Counted from the stretch's first letter, positions 17,758-26,538 are shown. The stretch: DNA of 64,000 nt from CATQHS01 sp965203375 (GCA_965203375.1 OZ241886.1:2046001-2110000), one strand, 5' to 3'. Notes: generated by a model from the letters alone, not told the origin. Made by a program: numbers and translations.

Positions 17758-18639
17758 ATGGAGTGGATCACCGACCCGGTGGCCTGGTGGCTGGACCCGT
17801 TCGTCACCAGCGGCTTCATGCGCGACGCCCTGTGGGCCGGGCTGCTGGTGGTGGCCACCACCTCGGTGGTCGGCACCTGGGTGGTGCTGCGGGGCATGAG
17901 CTTCTTCGGCGACGCCCTGTCCCACGGGGTGCTGCCCGGGATCGCCATCGCCTTCGTGCTGGGCCAGAGCACCGCCGCCGGAGCCATGATCGCGGCGGTG
18001 GCCATGGCCGTAGGCGTCAACCTGATCCGGACCCGCTCGCCCCTGGGGGAGGACACCTCCATCGGGGTGCTGTTCGTCGGCTTCCTGGCCCTGGCCGTGG
18101 TGATCATGTCCAGCCAGGCCGGGTCCTATGCCGGGGACCTCCACCGCTTCCTGTTCGGGTCCATAACCGGCGTGGACGGCGCCGACCTCCGCCGCCAGGC
18201 CGTCGCCGCCGTCTTCACCCTGGCGGTGGCCGCGCTGTTCCACCGGGCCCTTCTGGTGATGACCTTCGACGAGACCCAAGCCCGGATGCTGGGCCTGCGG
18301 CCCCGGCTGGCCCACGCCGCGCTGCTGGGGCTGTTGGCCGTGTCGATAGTGGCGTCGTTCGAGGCGGTGGGGAGCCTGCTGGTGTTCGCGGTGCTGGTGG
18401 CCCCGCCCGCCGCGGCCGCCCTGCTGGTGCGGCGGGTGCCGGTGATCATGGCCACCGCCGCGGCCATGGGGTCGGCGTCGGTGGTGGTCGGCCTGCTGGT
18501 CAGCTACCACCACGGCACGGCCACCGGAGCCACCATCGCCCTAGCCGCCGTAGGAATGTTCGCCGCAGCCCTAACCCTAAGAACCCTCCTAACCGCCCGC
18601 TGGAGCCGGACAGGCTTGTTCCGTCGACTAGCCTCATGA
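17758..18639 (+). CDS. znuB: Zinc ABC transporter permease
   Basis: Protein of 293 residues of the ABC-3 family with about eight hydrophobic segments. It carries the characteristic LRGMSFFGDALSHGVLPGIA motif (the 'DALSH' coupling region) and the conserved VGSLLVFAVLVAPPAAA segment. It lies 69 bp after znuA and is probably cotranscribed. The ATPase expected in this operon is instead at 37138-37920 on the other strand. Confidence 0.9.
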   Translation: MEWITDPVAWWLDPFVTSGFMRDALWAGLLVVATTSVVGTWVVLRGMSFFGDALSHGVLPGIAIAFVLGQSTAAGAMIAAVAMAVGVNLIRTRSPLGEDTSIGVLFVGFLALAVVIMSSQAGSYAGDLHRFLFGSITGVDGADLRRQAVAAVFTLAVAALFHRALLVMTFDETQARMLGLRPRLAHAALLGLLAVSIVASFEAVGSLLVFAVLVAPPAAAALLVRRVPVIMATAAAMGSASVVVGLLVSYHHGTATGATIALAAVGMFAAALTLRTLLTARWSRTGLFRRLAS

Positions 18640-18729
18640 CCAGCTTCAGCCCAGGTGATCGCTGTCCGCTGTGGAGGCAATCGGATATTTTTCTGCAGCC
18701 TGTAAAGGTTTCACAGAAAGGTTCTCGTC

Positions 18730-19293
18730 ATGCTTGACCCTGATCCAAATATTGGATCACGACAAATCACAGCAGTAGACGCTCCTTGGAGGGAAATTGT
18801 GGCTATTGGGCAGCTCCCCCCATTTTATTTAGACATCTTGACTGAAGAAGAATACGTTGAAGGTTCCTGGATATCTAAGTTTCAAATGGAAGTCCTATCC
18901 GAATACATTGACAAAATGTCGTCAACTATAGGAGGAGCTAGACTGTATTTACCAGATGAGCTGTGGAACTCCTTTGTTATTGCAAGGACATTTGTTGGCC
19001 GCCTGTACGCCTTGATTTCTTTGGCTAAAGAAGGTCAATCTTTAAAATGTCATTGGACCAAGGATAAGATTGTTCAAGACCTGTTGACAACCCTTTGGAA
19101 CGAAAAAGAGTATCTTAACTGGAAGGCATTACCAGTCATGGGTAGATTGCGGATAACATGGGAAAGATTAGAATATAAGATATTATATCAATGTCGAGAC
19201 TTTATTTCTGTAGAGTTTGAACCTCAATCCTTGCCTCAAAATATCATTAAAATCGGGTTTCAGCCTAACTCTGATCCAGCAATGTTTGACTAA
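18730..19293 (+). CDS. AT-rich orphan protein of unknown function
   Basis: Protein of 187 residues starting at ATG 18730 with an AAAGG about 9 nt upstream. The sequence is rich in Lys, Ile and aromatic residues and contains no motif I recognise; it looks soluble and helical. GC content drops sharply at both ends of the gene (about 18650-19290), and right after its stop come the tails of two other broken genes. It is therefore probably a recent insertion, perhaps cargo of a defence hotspot. Confidence 0.55.
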   Translation: MLDPDPNIGSRQITAVDAPWREIVAIGQLPPFYLDILTEEEYVEGSWISKFQMEVLSEYIDKMSSTIGGARLYLPDELWNSFVIARTFVGRLYALISLAKEGQSLKCHWTKDKIVQDLLTTLWNEKEYLNWKALPVMGRLRITWERLEYKILYQCRDFISVEFEPQSLPQNIIKIGFQPNSDPAMFD

Positions 19294-19298
19294 ATAGC

Positions 19299-19397
19299 AT
19301 CGGGATCGAGTCCGACCCCCGCTACGTGCAGGTCGCCCGCCAGGCGATCCCCGCCCTGCGGGACTTAGAGGCCCGAGATCAGTCGGGATCGAGATAA
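19299..19397 (+). pseudogene. C-terminal remnant of a DNA methyltransferase
   Basis: The frame IGIESDPRYVQVARQAI ... then TAA at 19395-19397 matches the final motif of N4/N6 DNA methyltransferases (G-I-E-x-D-P-x-Y-x-x-x-A). Everything upstream is missing: the AT-rich orphan gene abuts it. It overlaps by 19 bp the 3' end of a convergent remnant, the arrangement expected for a convergent methylase/endonuclease pair. Confidence 0.55.
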
Positions 19398-19510
19398 ACC
19401 CAGTTCCGCCGCAGCTTCGCCACCCCGTCGGCGTGCAGCGTCGCCGTCCGGGTGCCAAGTTCGCCCCAGTCGTTGCGGCGAAAGTCTTCAAGGGCCACAC
19501 GTCTGATGTA
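19379..19510 (-). pseudogene. C-terminal remnant convergent with the methylase tail
   Basis: The minus-strand frame reads VALEDFRRNDWGELGTR ... NWVYLDPD then TGA (19379-19381). It is truncated at the stop codon of the dioxygenase gene (19511), so no start exists. Position and overlap with the methylase tail suggest the cognate restriction endonuclease; I cannot identify the family from about 40 residues. Confidence 0.35.
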
Positions 19511-20392
19511 CTACAGATCTGATTCCAGATCGGCTACGAACTGGGTGATCTCGGTGTTGTGCTGGTCTACTTCGGCGATCACCGGGGCTTTGTCGTTGGT
19601 GCCTCGCAGGGCGGCTAGCGGGTCCTGCTGGTCGCCGACGTAGCCGAGGGCGAAGGCGCCGGGGCGGTAGCCCATCAGCCGCAGCAGGTTGTCGTCGAGG
19701 GTGCGGGCCACCTCGGGCGGGCAGGCCAGATACTGGTTCTCCTCCTGGCGGACCCAGCCCACCGCGTAGGTGATGTTCAAGCCCCGGCGGACCCCGTCCG
19801 AGGCGTTGGCCCCGGCTCCGTGCAGCACCTTGCCGTCGTAGAACAGCACCCCGCCCCGGCCCATCTCGGCCGGCTGGTCGGGCACCTCCATCCCGGCGGC
19901 GTCGTCGAGGCCCGAGGTGCTGGGCCGGATGCGGGTGGCGCCGTTGGCCTCGGTGAAGTCGGTGAGGGCCCACATGGTGTTGCACTGCACGTGGTAGGAG
20001 GTGGGGAAGGCGAAGAAGTCGAAGGCCATCTCGTCGCGGTGGTGCTTCTGGGCGGTCTCGCCCGGCTCCACCGAGATGATCTGGGTGAGGTGCAACTGGA
20101 TAGCGGTGGCGTGGCCCAGGAACCGCTCGGCTGTCCCCACCGCCAGCGGGTGCATGACCAGCTCTCGGGCGGCGGGGCAGCGGACCACCAGCGCCCCGGT
20201 GCGGCGGGTGAGCCGTCCGTCGTAGTGGTCGCGGCCCCGGGCCGACGACTCGATCCAGGGTTGGGCCTCGGCGTTGAGGCGGTCGAGGACCGCGGGGTCG
20301 GCGGCGTCGTCCACGATGGAGTACCCGAACCGGCGCAGGTGATCGGCCACCTCGGCCGGGTCTACCGTGGGCGGGAAGTGACGCAGCCCCAC
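19511..20392 (-). CDS. Phytanoyl-CoA dioxygenase family protein (1)
   Basis: Protein of 293 residues, non-haem Fe(II)/2-oxoglutarate dioxygenase. The HxD pair is in HHRDEMAFDFF (about residues 116-120). The distal His and the 2OG-binding Arg are in LHGAGANASDGVRRGLNITY (about 215-234). PhyH-type enzymes hydroxylate substrates from phytanoyl-CoA to small secondary metabolites, so the substrate is not predictable. Monocistronic, divergent from the lactone oxidase gene. Confidence 0.85.
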   Translation of the reverse strand: MGLRHFPPTVDPAEVADHLRRFGYSIVDDAADPAVLDRLNAEAQPWIESSARGRDHYDGRLTRRTGALVVRCPAARELVMHPLAVGTAERFLGHATAIQLHLTQIISVEPGETAQKHHRDEMAFDFFAFPTSYHVQCNTMWALTDFTEANGATRIRPSTSGLDDAAGMEVPDQPAEMGRGGVLFYDGKVLHGAGANASDGVRRGLNITYAVGWVRQEENQYLACPPEVARTLDDNLLRLMGYRPGAFALGYVGDQQDPLAALRGTNDKAPVIAEVDQHNTEITQFVADLESDL

Positions 20393-20538
20393 AAGCCGAT
20401 GGTAGGCCCCGGCAAGGCTGCCCGAGGACAGCCGGGCGGCAATCCGGCCTGCGGCGCCGGGTCGTGGGGCGGTCGGGTCAGGGGCGTCGGGTCGTGGGGC
20501 CGTCGGGTCCGAAGCGCCGAGCCGGGGGGCCGCCGCCG

Positions 20539-21864
20539 GTGAGGGGGCCGCGGCGGAGGCGGTCCGAGTTCCGCAACTGGTCGGGCGACCGCCTGGGCTG
20601 TCCCGCCGCCCGACTCGCTCCCGGCTCGGCCGAGGAGGCGGCGGCCGCAGTGGCCCGGGCTGCGGACGGCGGGCAGCGGGTCAAGGCGGTGGGGGCCGGC
20701 CACTCGTTCAACGACTCGGCCGCCACCGACGGGGTGCAGATCGCCTTGGACCGACTCGGCGGAGTCGCCGCCATCGACCGGGAGCGGCGCCGAGCCGTCG
20801 TCGGGGCGGGCATCCGCCTCGCCGCCCTCAACCGGGAACTGGCCGCGGCCGGGCTGGCCCTGCCCAACCAGGGCGATGTGGCCTACCAGTCTGTGGCCGG
20901 CGCCGCCGCCACCGGCACCCACGGCACCGGAGCCCGGCTGGCCGGCCTGGCCTCGGCCGTGGTCGGGATGGAGGTAATCGACGGCTCGGGCCAGATGATC
21001 CGCTGCGACGAGCAGCGCCGGCCCGACCTGCTGCGGGCAGCCAGGGTGGGGCTGGGCGCGCTGGGGATCGTCACCGAGGTGACCTTGCAGTGCGTGCCCG
21101 CCTTCGACCTCCACGCGGTCGAGACCGTCGAGCCCCTCGACCAGGCGCTGGAGTCCTTCGACGAGCGCGCCGCGGCCAACGACCACTTCGAGATCTACTG
21201 GATGCCCGGCGGGAGGCGCTGCCAGGTGAAGCGGGCCAACCGGACCTCCGAGCCCCGCCGGCCCCCGTCTCGCCTCGCCTGGCTGCGGGACAAAGTGGTG
21301 GGGGAGAACCTGGCCTTCGGCGCCCTGAACACGCTCGGGACCCGCATACCGGCCGCCGCGCCCGCCGTGACCAGGCTGATCGAGGCCGGCCTGTCGGACC
21401 GGGACTTCATCGACGCTGCCCACCGGGTGTTGACCAGCCCCCGCTGGGTCCGGTTCCACGAGATGGAGTACGCCGTGCCCCGGGCGGCCCTGGGCGAGGC
21501 CTTTGCCCGGGTCCGGGCTCTGGCGTCGGGGCTGGACGAGCCGGCGGTGTTCCCGCTGGAGGTGCGGGTCTCGGCCGCCGACGACATCCCGCTTTCTCCG
21601 GCCTTCGGGCGCGACACCGCCTGGATCGCGGCCCATGTGCGCAAGGGGCGGCCCTATGAGGCTTACTTCCAGAGGGTCGAGGAGATCATGGACGACTACG
21701 GCGGGCGGCCCCACTGGGGGAAGCTGCACTTCCAGGACCGGGGGCATTTGGCTGTTCGGTATCCCCAGTGGGACCTTTTTGCCGCGGCCCGTCGTGAACT
21801 CGATCCCGACGGGCGTTTCGCCAACTCCTACACCGACCGGGTCCTCGGTCCGCTGGGCGGGTAG
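20539..21864 (+). CDS. FAD-linked D-arabinono/L-gulono-1,4-lactone oxidase-like protein
   Basis: Protein of 441 residues with an N-terminal FAD-binding PCMH domain (VKAVGAGHSFNDSAATDGVQ, GTHGTG) and a C-terminal ALO domain ending RPHWGKLHFQDRG...YPQWDLF, the signature of aldonolactone oxidases. The second half of the FAD motif (SVAGAAATGTHGTGA) is present; I did not find the usual covalent-flavin histidine context. GTG 20539 is chosen because NWSG, the conserved beginning, follows within 12 residues; GTG 20464 would add repetitive Arg/Gly sequence. Probable role is oxidation of a sugar lactone or alditol. Confidence 0.8.
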   Translation: MRGPRRRRSEFRNWSGDRLGCPAARLAPGSAEEAAAAVARAADGGQRVKAVGAGHSFNDSAATDGVQIALDRLGGVAAIDRERRRAVVGAGIRLAALNRELAAAGLALPNQGDVAYQSVAGAAATGTHGTGARLAGLASAVVGMEVIDGSGQMIRCDEQRRPDLLRAARVGLGALGIVTEVTLQCVPAFDLHAVETVEPLDQALESFDERAAANDHFEIYWMPGGRRCQVKRANRTSEPRRPPSRLAWLRDKVVGENLAFGALNTLGTRIPAAAPAVTRLIEAGLSDRDFIDAAHRVLTSPRWVRFHEMEYAVPRAALGEAFARVRALASGLDEPAVFPLEVRVSAADDIPLSPAFGRDTAWIAAHVRKGRPYEAYFQRVEEIMDDYGGRPHWGKLHFQDRGHLAVRYPQWDLFAAARRELDPDGRFANSYTDRVLGPLGG

Positions 21865-21893
21865 CTCATCTCTTCGGCGTTTCAGCGCGCGTC

Positions 21894-21970
21894 CCGGCCG
21901 GCGGGTCCTGTCACGGGCGCGGTTTTGCCGCGGGGCGGCAAAACCTTGCCCCCGTGCCACCCCCCGGCCT
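21894..21970 (-). repeat. Dispersed palindromic repeat, copy 1
   Basis: An approximately 78-bp unit whose core is GGTTTTGCCGC-CCC-GCGGCAAAACC (11-bp perfect stem, 3-nt loop) flanked by GCACGGGGGC and GCCCGTGACAGGACCCGCCGG. Here it is inverted relative to the other copies and lies 3' of the lactone oxidase gene, convergent with a dioxygenase gene. Three further copies are at 39.1, 44.9 and 61.6 kb, all intergenic. Confidence 0.85.
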
Positions 21971-22065
21971 GGCGGTTGCGCTTGCCCGGCTGAATCGGGG
22001 GTTGTGAGCGGTCCGAGTGGGTGGGGGGATTGGTGCGGGCGGTCCGGGTGGGGTGGATGGATTGG

Positions 22066-23217
22066 TTAGTGGGTTTGGCGGCGGGTGGTGTGTAGGGCTA
22101 GTTCCTCGGCTAGCTGGTCGGGGGGCCAGTTTTGCTTGAGGGCTTGGGTCACCAGGTCGGCTTGGGTGGGTGGGGTTAGGCCGTCTACTGGCTGATCGCG
22201 GTCGAGGTTGGTGGGGAAGGCGTAACCCTCGGCGGAGGCGGCCACCGCGTTGGCGGCTTCCTTCTGGCGGCCTGATTGCCACCAGCGGAGCAGGGTCGGG
22301 TACAGGGCTTTGGTCATTCGGGACCGGTCCACGGACTCGGTGGCCCGCCCGAACGGCGATGAGATCTGCAGCAGGTTGGCCATGCGCCGCACGTCGCCGG
22401 TGCGGTTCTGGCCGGCGGCGTGGAAGACGGCGGGGCTGAAGAACACGGCGTCGCCGACCCGCAGCGGCAACTGGACATGGCGGCGGTCGAAGTACTCCAC
22501 GAACTCGGGCCGCCGCCAGGCCACGTAACCCAGCTCGTACTTGTGGGAGTGGGGCAGGTACATGGTGGGGCCGGTGTCGGCGGGCATGTCGGTGTGGGCT
22601 ATGCCGCCCTGCAGGGTCAGCGCCGGCGACAGCAGGTGGGCGTGGCGGGGGAAGCGGGCGGCCGTCTCGTCGGTGGCGAACCCGAGGTGGTAGTCCCGGT
22701 GGGGGTGCTGGGCCTCCCCGCCGGGGTTGACCACGTTGACCTGGGAGGTCACCTGGTAGCCGGGCCCCAGCCATGCCTCGGCCGCCACCGCCACCGCGTC
22801 GGCGGAGTAGTAGGCGACGAAAGCCTCGGGGTCGGTGACGGCCAGCTTCTCCAGCGCGTTCCAGATCCGGTCATTCGCCCCCGGTTTGGCGTAATGGTCT
22901 CCGGCCGGCCCCCCCTCGGCCCGCTGCTCCTCGATCATGGCCCAGAACCGCTCCGACACCGCCTCCACCGCCCCCGCATCGACCGCCCCCTCCAGCACCA
23001 CGATCCCAGGCCCCTCCAGCAGCGCCCGAGCCAGCTCCCCCCGCAATTCATCCCGCCGCCCCAGCCCGCCAACCCCGCCCGAACCGTCATAAACCGGAAC
23101 CCCGCCCTCAATCCGCACAGCCAGCGGAAAGTCAGCCTCAACCACGCCCACCTCAACCAGCGCAGCCAGATCCTCCAGCCGACAATCCCCCGGCGAAACC
23201 CATCCAGCCCGAATCAC
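22066..23217 (-). CDS. Phytanoyl-CoA dioxygenase family protein (2)
   Basis: Protein of 383 residues. Iron ligands are in HPHRDYHLGF (about residue 175) and the distal His and Arg in FHAAGQNRTGDVRRMANLLQ. The central HAHLLSPALTLQGGIAHTDM segment is typical of the larger PhyH branch. Compared with the first dioxygenase it has an extra 80-residue N-terminal region and a helical C-terminal tail. Substrate unknown. Confidence 0.85.
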   Translation of the reverse strand: MIRAGWVSPGDCRLEDLAALVEVGVVEADFPLAVRIEGGVPVYDGSGGVGGLGRRDELRGELARALLEGPGIVVLEGAVDAGAVEAVSERFWAMIEEQRAEGGPAGDHYAKPGANDRIWNALEKLAVTDPEAFVAYYSADAVAVAAEAWLGPGYQVTSQVNVVNPGGEAQHPHRDYHLGFATDETAARFPRHAHLLSPALTLQGGIAHTDMPADTGPTMYLPHSHKYELGYVAWRRPEFVEYFDRRHVQLPLRVGDAVFFSPAVFHAAGQNRTGDVRRMANLLQISSPFGRATESVDRSRMTKALYPTLLRWWQSGRQKEAANAVAASAEGYAFPTNLDRDQPVDGLTPPTQADLVTQALKQNWPPDQLAEELALHTTRRQTH

Positions 23218-23302
23218 GCCTGCGAGTGTGCAGCCATCACCCCCAATCCGTCAACCGCTAAGCCCGGGTAGGCAGCCGATACGCAAACAGGCACACTGAG
23301 GC

Positions 23303-23773
23303 ATGGCCGCCAAACCTCAACCGCTGGAGGCGGGCCAGCCCGCCCCCGACTTCAACGCAGTCACCTTCTCCGGCGAGACCGTCTCGCTGGCCGACTACCG
23401 GGGCCGGCGGGTGGCGCTGTACTTCTACCCCAGGGACAACACGCCGGGCTGCACCCGTCAGGCCTGCAACCTGCGGGACAACTGGGAGACGCTGGCGGAG
23501 CGGGGCGTGGCCGTGATCGGGGTCTCGCCCGACAGCGATGCCCGCCACGAGAAGTTCGCCGGCAAACACGACCTGCCGTTCCCGCTGGTGGCCGACCCCG
23601 ACCGCGAGATCATCGGGGCCTACGGGGTGTGGGGGTCGAGGATGAACTACGGCCGGGCCTTCATGGGCCTGCAGCGGACCACCTTCCTGATCGGCCCCGA
23701 CGGGGTCATCGAGCACGTGTTCAAGCGCCCCAAGGTGGGCGACCACGCCACCGAGATCCTCTCCAAACTCTGA
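23303..23773 (+). CDS. bcp: Thioredoxin-dependent peroxiredoxin (BCP/PrxQ)
   Basis: Protein of 156 residues, the standard length. Peroxidatic Cys in FYPRDNTPGCTRQAC, with the resolving Cys five residues later as in PrxQ enzymes. GQPAPDF at the start and LIGPDGVIEHVF near the end are also typical. It reduces H2O2 and organic peroxides in the cytoplasm. Preceded by ACTGAGGC; followed by a cluster of inverted repeats. Confidence 0.92.
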   Translation: MAAKPQPLEAGQPAPDFNAVTFSGETVSLADYRGRRVALYFYPRDNTPGCTRQACNLRDNWETLAERGVAVIGVSPDSDARHEKFAGKHDLPFPLVADPDREIIGAYGVWGSRMNYGRAFMGLQRTTFLIGPDGVIEHVFKRPKVGDHATEILSKL

Positions 23774-23784
23774 CCCCGGGTTTC

Positions 23785-24010
23785 CTCTCCCGGGTTTTCT
23801 GAGCAAAAATCGTTGGCCATACCGCAAACAGATGCTCAGAAAACCCGAAAACGGCCCCATACCGCGAGCGGATGCTCAGAAAAACAGCCTGCGGGGCCCT
23901 GCCCTCGGTTTTTCTGAGCAAAATCGTTGGCCATGCCGCGAGCGGATGCTCAGAAAACCCGAAAAAGGGCCTATGCCGCGAGCGGATGCTCAGAAAAACC
24001 GAAAGGGGCG
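23785..24010. repeat. Cluster of four inverted/direct repeats between convergent genes
   Basis: TGCTCAGAAAAcCC occurs four times (from about 23833, 23873, 23947 and 23987), the last three preceded by CCGCGAGCGGA, and its inverse GGGTTTTCTGAGCA occurs twice (23792, about 23906). The first and third pair into 14-bp stems enclosing about 27 nt that contain ATCGTTGGCCAT. The region separates the convergent bcp and alcohol dehydrogenase genes and could act as a two-way terminator, but it is more elaborate than a terminator needs. Confidence 0.7.
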
Positions 24011-24014
24011 GGCC

Positions 24015-25103
24015 TCAATCCCAGGGGAGGAGGACGGTGCGGGCTTCGGCGCCGGTCTCTAGGGCGTCGAAGGCGGCGGCCAGGCCGTCCAGGCCGGCGG
24101 TGCGGGAAACCAGCCGGTCCAGCTCCAGGCGGCCTTTCAGGTAGAGGTCGGCCAGCATCACAAAATCCCGGCGGGGCCGGCCGCCCCCGGCCCGGATACC
24201 CAGCAGGCTCTTGTTCTGGTGCAGGGCCATGAACGGGTAGGTGACGGTGGCGCTCAGGTCGGGCACTCCCACCGCGGCGACGTTGCCGCCGGGCCGGGTC
24301 ATGGCCATGGCCCCGACCAGCAGCTCGGGCACCCCCACCACCTCGAAGGCGTGGTGGACCCCGCCCGGACACACCGACTGCACCTCCTTCACCATGTCGA
24401 AGCCCTCGCCGCCCGCGGCCAAGAAGTCGGTGGCCCCGAACTCCCGGGCCAGGCCCTCCTTGGCCTCCACCCGGTCGATGGCCACGATGGCCGAGGCCCC
24501 GGCCAGCCGGGCGGCCTGGATCACGTTGAGCCCCACCCCGCCGGCGCCGATCACCGCCACGGTGTCGCCGGGCCGGACCCGGGCCCGGTTGAACACCGCC
24601 CCGGCCCCGGTCATCACCCCGCAGCCGATCAGCGCGGCCACCGTCAGCGGCACCGCCTTGGGGATGGGGACGCACTGGTTCTCGTGGACGACGGTCTGCT
24701 GGGTGAAGGCCCCGATGTTGGCGAAGTTGTAGAGCCGCCGGTCGCCCTCGGCGTAAGGCTGGCGGAGCCCGCCCATCGACGACGCGCAGTTGCCCGGATC
24801 GCCGGCCTCGCAGTCGCCGCAGTGGCCGCAGTTGCCGAAGGTGGACAGCACCACGTGGTCGCCGACCTCGCAGTAGGTCACCGCCGAGCCCACCTCGGCC
24901 ACCACCCCGGCCGCCTCGTGGCCCGGCACCAGGGGAGTGGGCATGAAGTACTTGCCGTGGACGCAGCTCAGGTCGCTGCCGCACACCCCGGCCGCTTTGA
25001 TCTCCACCCTCACCTGGCGGGGTCCGGGCCCCTCGGCCAGCTCCACCTCATCGGACAGCCGGACGCTGTCGGTAGTGGTCCCCTCGCATATCAGAGCCTG
25101 CAT
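24015..25103 (-). CDS. Zinc-dependent alcohol dehydrogenase (MDR family)
   Basis: Protein of 362 residues. Catalytic-zinc motifs are AGVCGSDLSCVHG and VPGHEAAGVV (GHE). The structural zinc lobe is GNCGHCGDCEAGDPGNC with four cysteines. The Rossmann motif is VAVIGAGGVGLNVIQAARLAGA. It resembles NDMA-dependent or class-III-like alcohol dehydrogenases of actinobacteria. It is the last gene of the leftward acyl-CoA operon, 132 bp after the phosphotransferase gene and separated from it by a chain of mini-ORFs, so it may oxidise the terpenoid alcohol that feeds the pathway (inference). Confidence 0.85.
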   Translation of the reverse strand: MQALICEGTTTDSVRLSDEVELAEGPGPRQVRVEIKAAGVCGSDLSCVHGKYFMPTPLVPGHEAAGVVAEVGSAVTYCEVGDHVVLSTFGNCGHCGDCEAGDPGNCASSMGGLRQPYAEGDRRLYNFANIGAFTQQTVVHENQCVPIPKAVPLTVAALIGCGVMTGAGAVFNRARVRPGDTVAVIGAGGVGLNVIQAARLAGASAIVAIDRVEAKEGLAREFGATDFLAAGGEGFDMVKEVQSVCPGGVHHAFEVVGVPELLVGAMAMTRPGGNVAAVGVPDLSATVTYPFMALHQNKSLLGIRAGGGRPRRDFVMLADLYLKGRLELDRLVSRTAGLDGLAAAFDALETGAEARTVLLPWD

Positions 25104-25124
25104 CCCGTTGGTCCCCTCACTCGG

Positions 25125-25239
25125 CTACTCACGTCTCCTCGCCCGGTTCACCGACCCGCGGTGCGTCCGGCCACTCGGCTCAACAGGCCCCACCTTGGCA
25201 GCCGCCTCGCTCGCCTTCGGCCCGCCCTCCGCGGCTCAC
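25125..25239 (-). other. Chain of overlapping mini-ORFs between phosphotransferase and dehydrogenase
   Basis: The stop of the phosphotransferase gene lies within GTGA. That GTG (25239) opens a 19-codon ORF beginning MSRGGRAEG, ending in TGA inside TTGA. The TTG (25183) opens 11 codons (LSRVAGRTAGR) ending in GTGA; that GTG (25151) opens eight codons ending TAG. Start-to-start shifts are 56 and 32 nt, both 2 modulo 3. The last step is not overlapped with the dehydrogenase start at 25103. Confidence 0.45.
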
Positions 25240-26339
25240 CCGGCGATGTGGCCGGCCGCGTCCCAGCGGACCGCGGCGGCGATCGATCCCTCCAGCATGG
25301 CCCGGAACCGGAGGTGGGCCCGGTCCTCCTCGGGCGCGTCGCCAATGCTCATCATGTAGGGGATGACCCCCACCGAGGACCAGTAGAAGGCGCCCCAGGC
25401 CAGCTCCTCGGCCAGGTCGGCCTCGGTCCAGTCGGGTCCGCCCGAGGCGGCCAGGCCGCGGCGGTAGACCTCCAGCAGCTCCGGCTCCCGGGCCAGGGTC
25501 TCGGGGGAGTGGCTGGTGGCTAACAGCCAGGACAGGTCTGCGCCCGGGAACGACCTCATGCTGGTCTGCCAGTCGACGATCACCGGCCGCCCCTCCCGGA
25601 ACAGCACGTTGTCGAGTTCGTAGTCGATGTGGGTGAAGGTCCAGGGCCGCTGGGTGAGCCGGTCCAGCCAACCCTCGATGTCGGCCATCCAATAGTCGTT
25701 GACCAGCGCGGCCACCTCGGGCGGATATTTGTCGGGGTCGCGCTGGCGGATGTTGTCCCAGCACTCGATGTGGATGGGGATGCCGAGCTTGAGGTTGGGC
25801 TCGTTCCAGTCGATGAGCCACTCAAGGCCTTCCAGGGCGGGGTCCATCCAGAACCGGCCGTGCATGGCGGCCATGCCCTCCACCAGGGTCCGCATCCGCT
25901 CGAAGCTGGTGCCGGCCAGGATGTCGCCCGGCTCGGCCGGGGCGATGCGCTCGATGAGCAGGGTGGCGTCGTGGGTCTCGGGGTCGAACAGGTTGACGTA
26001 GCAGGCCGGGACGGACAGGCCGGCCCGGTCGGCCACCGGCCCGGCCATGTCGGCGTAGAACCCGGCCTCGCGCTTGTAGAACAGCATGACCGAGGAGTAG
26101 AGCCGGGCCATATCGTCGTCGAGGGGGCACTTGGCCACCATCTCGGCGGGCAGGTCGGTGTCGGCGCCGTATTCGACGGTGACGATGCCCACCTCGCCGA
26201 TGGCGCCGGTGAACCCGTCCATGGGCCGGACCTGAACCGCCGTCACCGGCGGGGGCTCGTGCCCGGCCTCGGTCAGGGCCTCGGTCAGCCAGGCCGGGGT
26301 CATGTCCGAAAGCGTCTTCAGAATCTCGATCTCGGCCAC
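25236..26339 (-). CDS. Aminoglycoside-phosphotransferase-fold kinase family protein
   Basis: Protein of 367 residues of the APH/ecdysteroid-kinase-like family. The catalytic loop is THIDYELDNVLF (about residue 235) and the metal-binding motif VIVDWQTSMR follows. These proteins occur often in actinobacterial acyl-CoA catabolic operons, where they may phosphorylate an alcohol or assist CoA activation; the substrate is unknown. Start GTG 26339. Confidence 0.75.
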   Translation of the reverse strand: MAEIEILKTLSDMTPAWLTEALTEAGHEPPPVTAVQVRPMDGFTGAIGEVGIVTVEYGADTDLPAEMVAKCPLDDDMARLYSSVMLFYKREAGFYADMAGPVADRAGLSVPACYVNLFDPETHDATLLIERIAPAEPGDILAGTSFERMRTLVEGMAAMHGRFWMDPALEGLEWLIDWNEPNLKLGIPIHIECWDNIRQRDPDKYPPEVAALVNDYWMADIEGWLDRLTQRPWTFTHIDYELDNVLFREGRPVIVDWQTSMRSFPGADLSWLLATSHSPETLAREPELLEVYRRGLAASGGPDWTEADLAEELAWGAFYWSSVGVIPYMMSIGDAPEEDRAHLRFRAMLEGSIAAAVRWDAAGHIAG

Positions 26340-26385
26340 GTAGCGCCCCTCCCTCCGGTCGTGTCCCTACGGAAACCCTAGACCG

Positions 26386-26538
26386 TCACCGGCAAATCCA
26401 GCGGGGTGGATGCCGCCGCGGACAGATCGCTGGCTGGGCGGGTCCTCGGATGTGAACGACGCTGCCCGAGTCGACGGGCGGCCGCTGCCGGGGACCAACG
26501 TTCGCTGGGGCGGGTGCCGCCGCGACCAGATCGCTCAC
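26386..26538 (-). other. Spacer ORF overlapping the enoyl-CoA hydratase stop
   Basis: GTG 26538 overlaps the hydratase stop (GTGA) and opens 50 codons beginning MSDLVAAAPA. Within it AGCGATCTG..GCGGCGGCA recurs 104 nt later (2 modulo 3) in a degraded form that has lost its start codon. It looks like a decayed member of the mini-ORF arrays rather than a protein gene. The rest of the gap to 26340 holds nothing recognisable. Confidence 0.3.

Noticed and set aside
23785..24010. Possible CRISPR-like array
   Set aside because: Repeats occur in both orientations, spacing is irregular (about 40, 74 and 40 bp), spacers are themselves similar and no cas genes are present.
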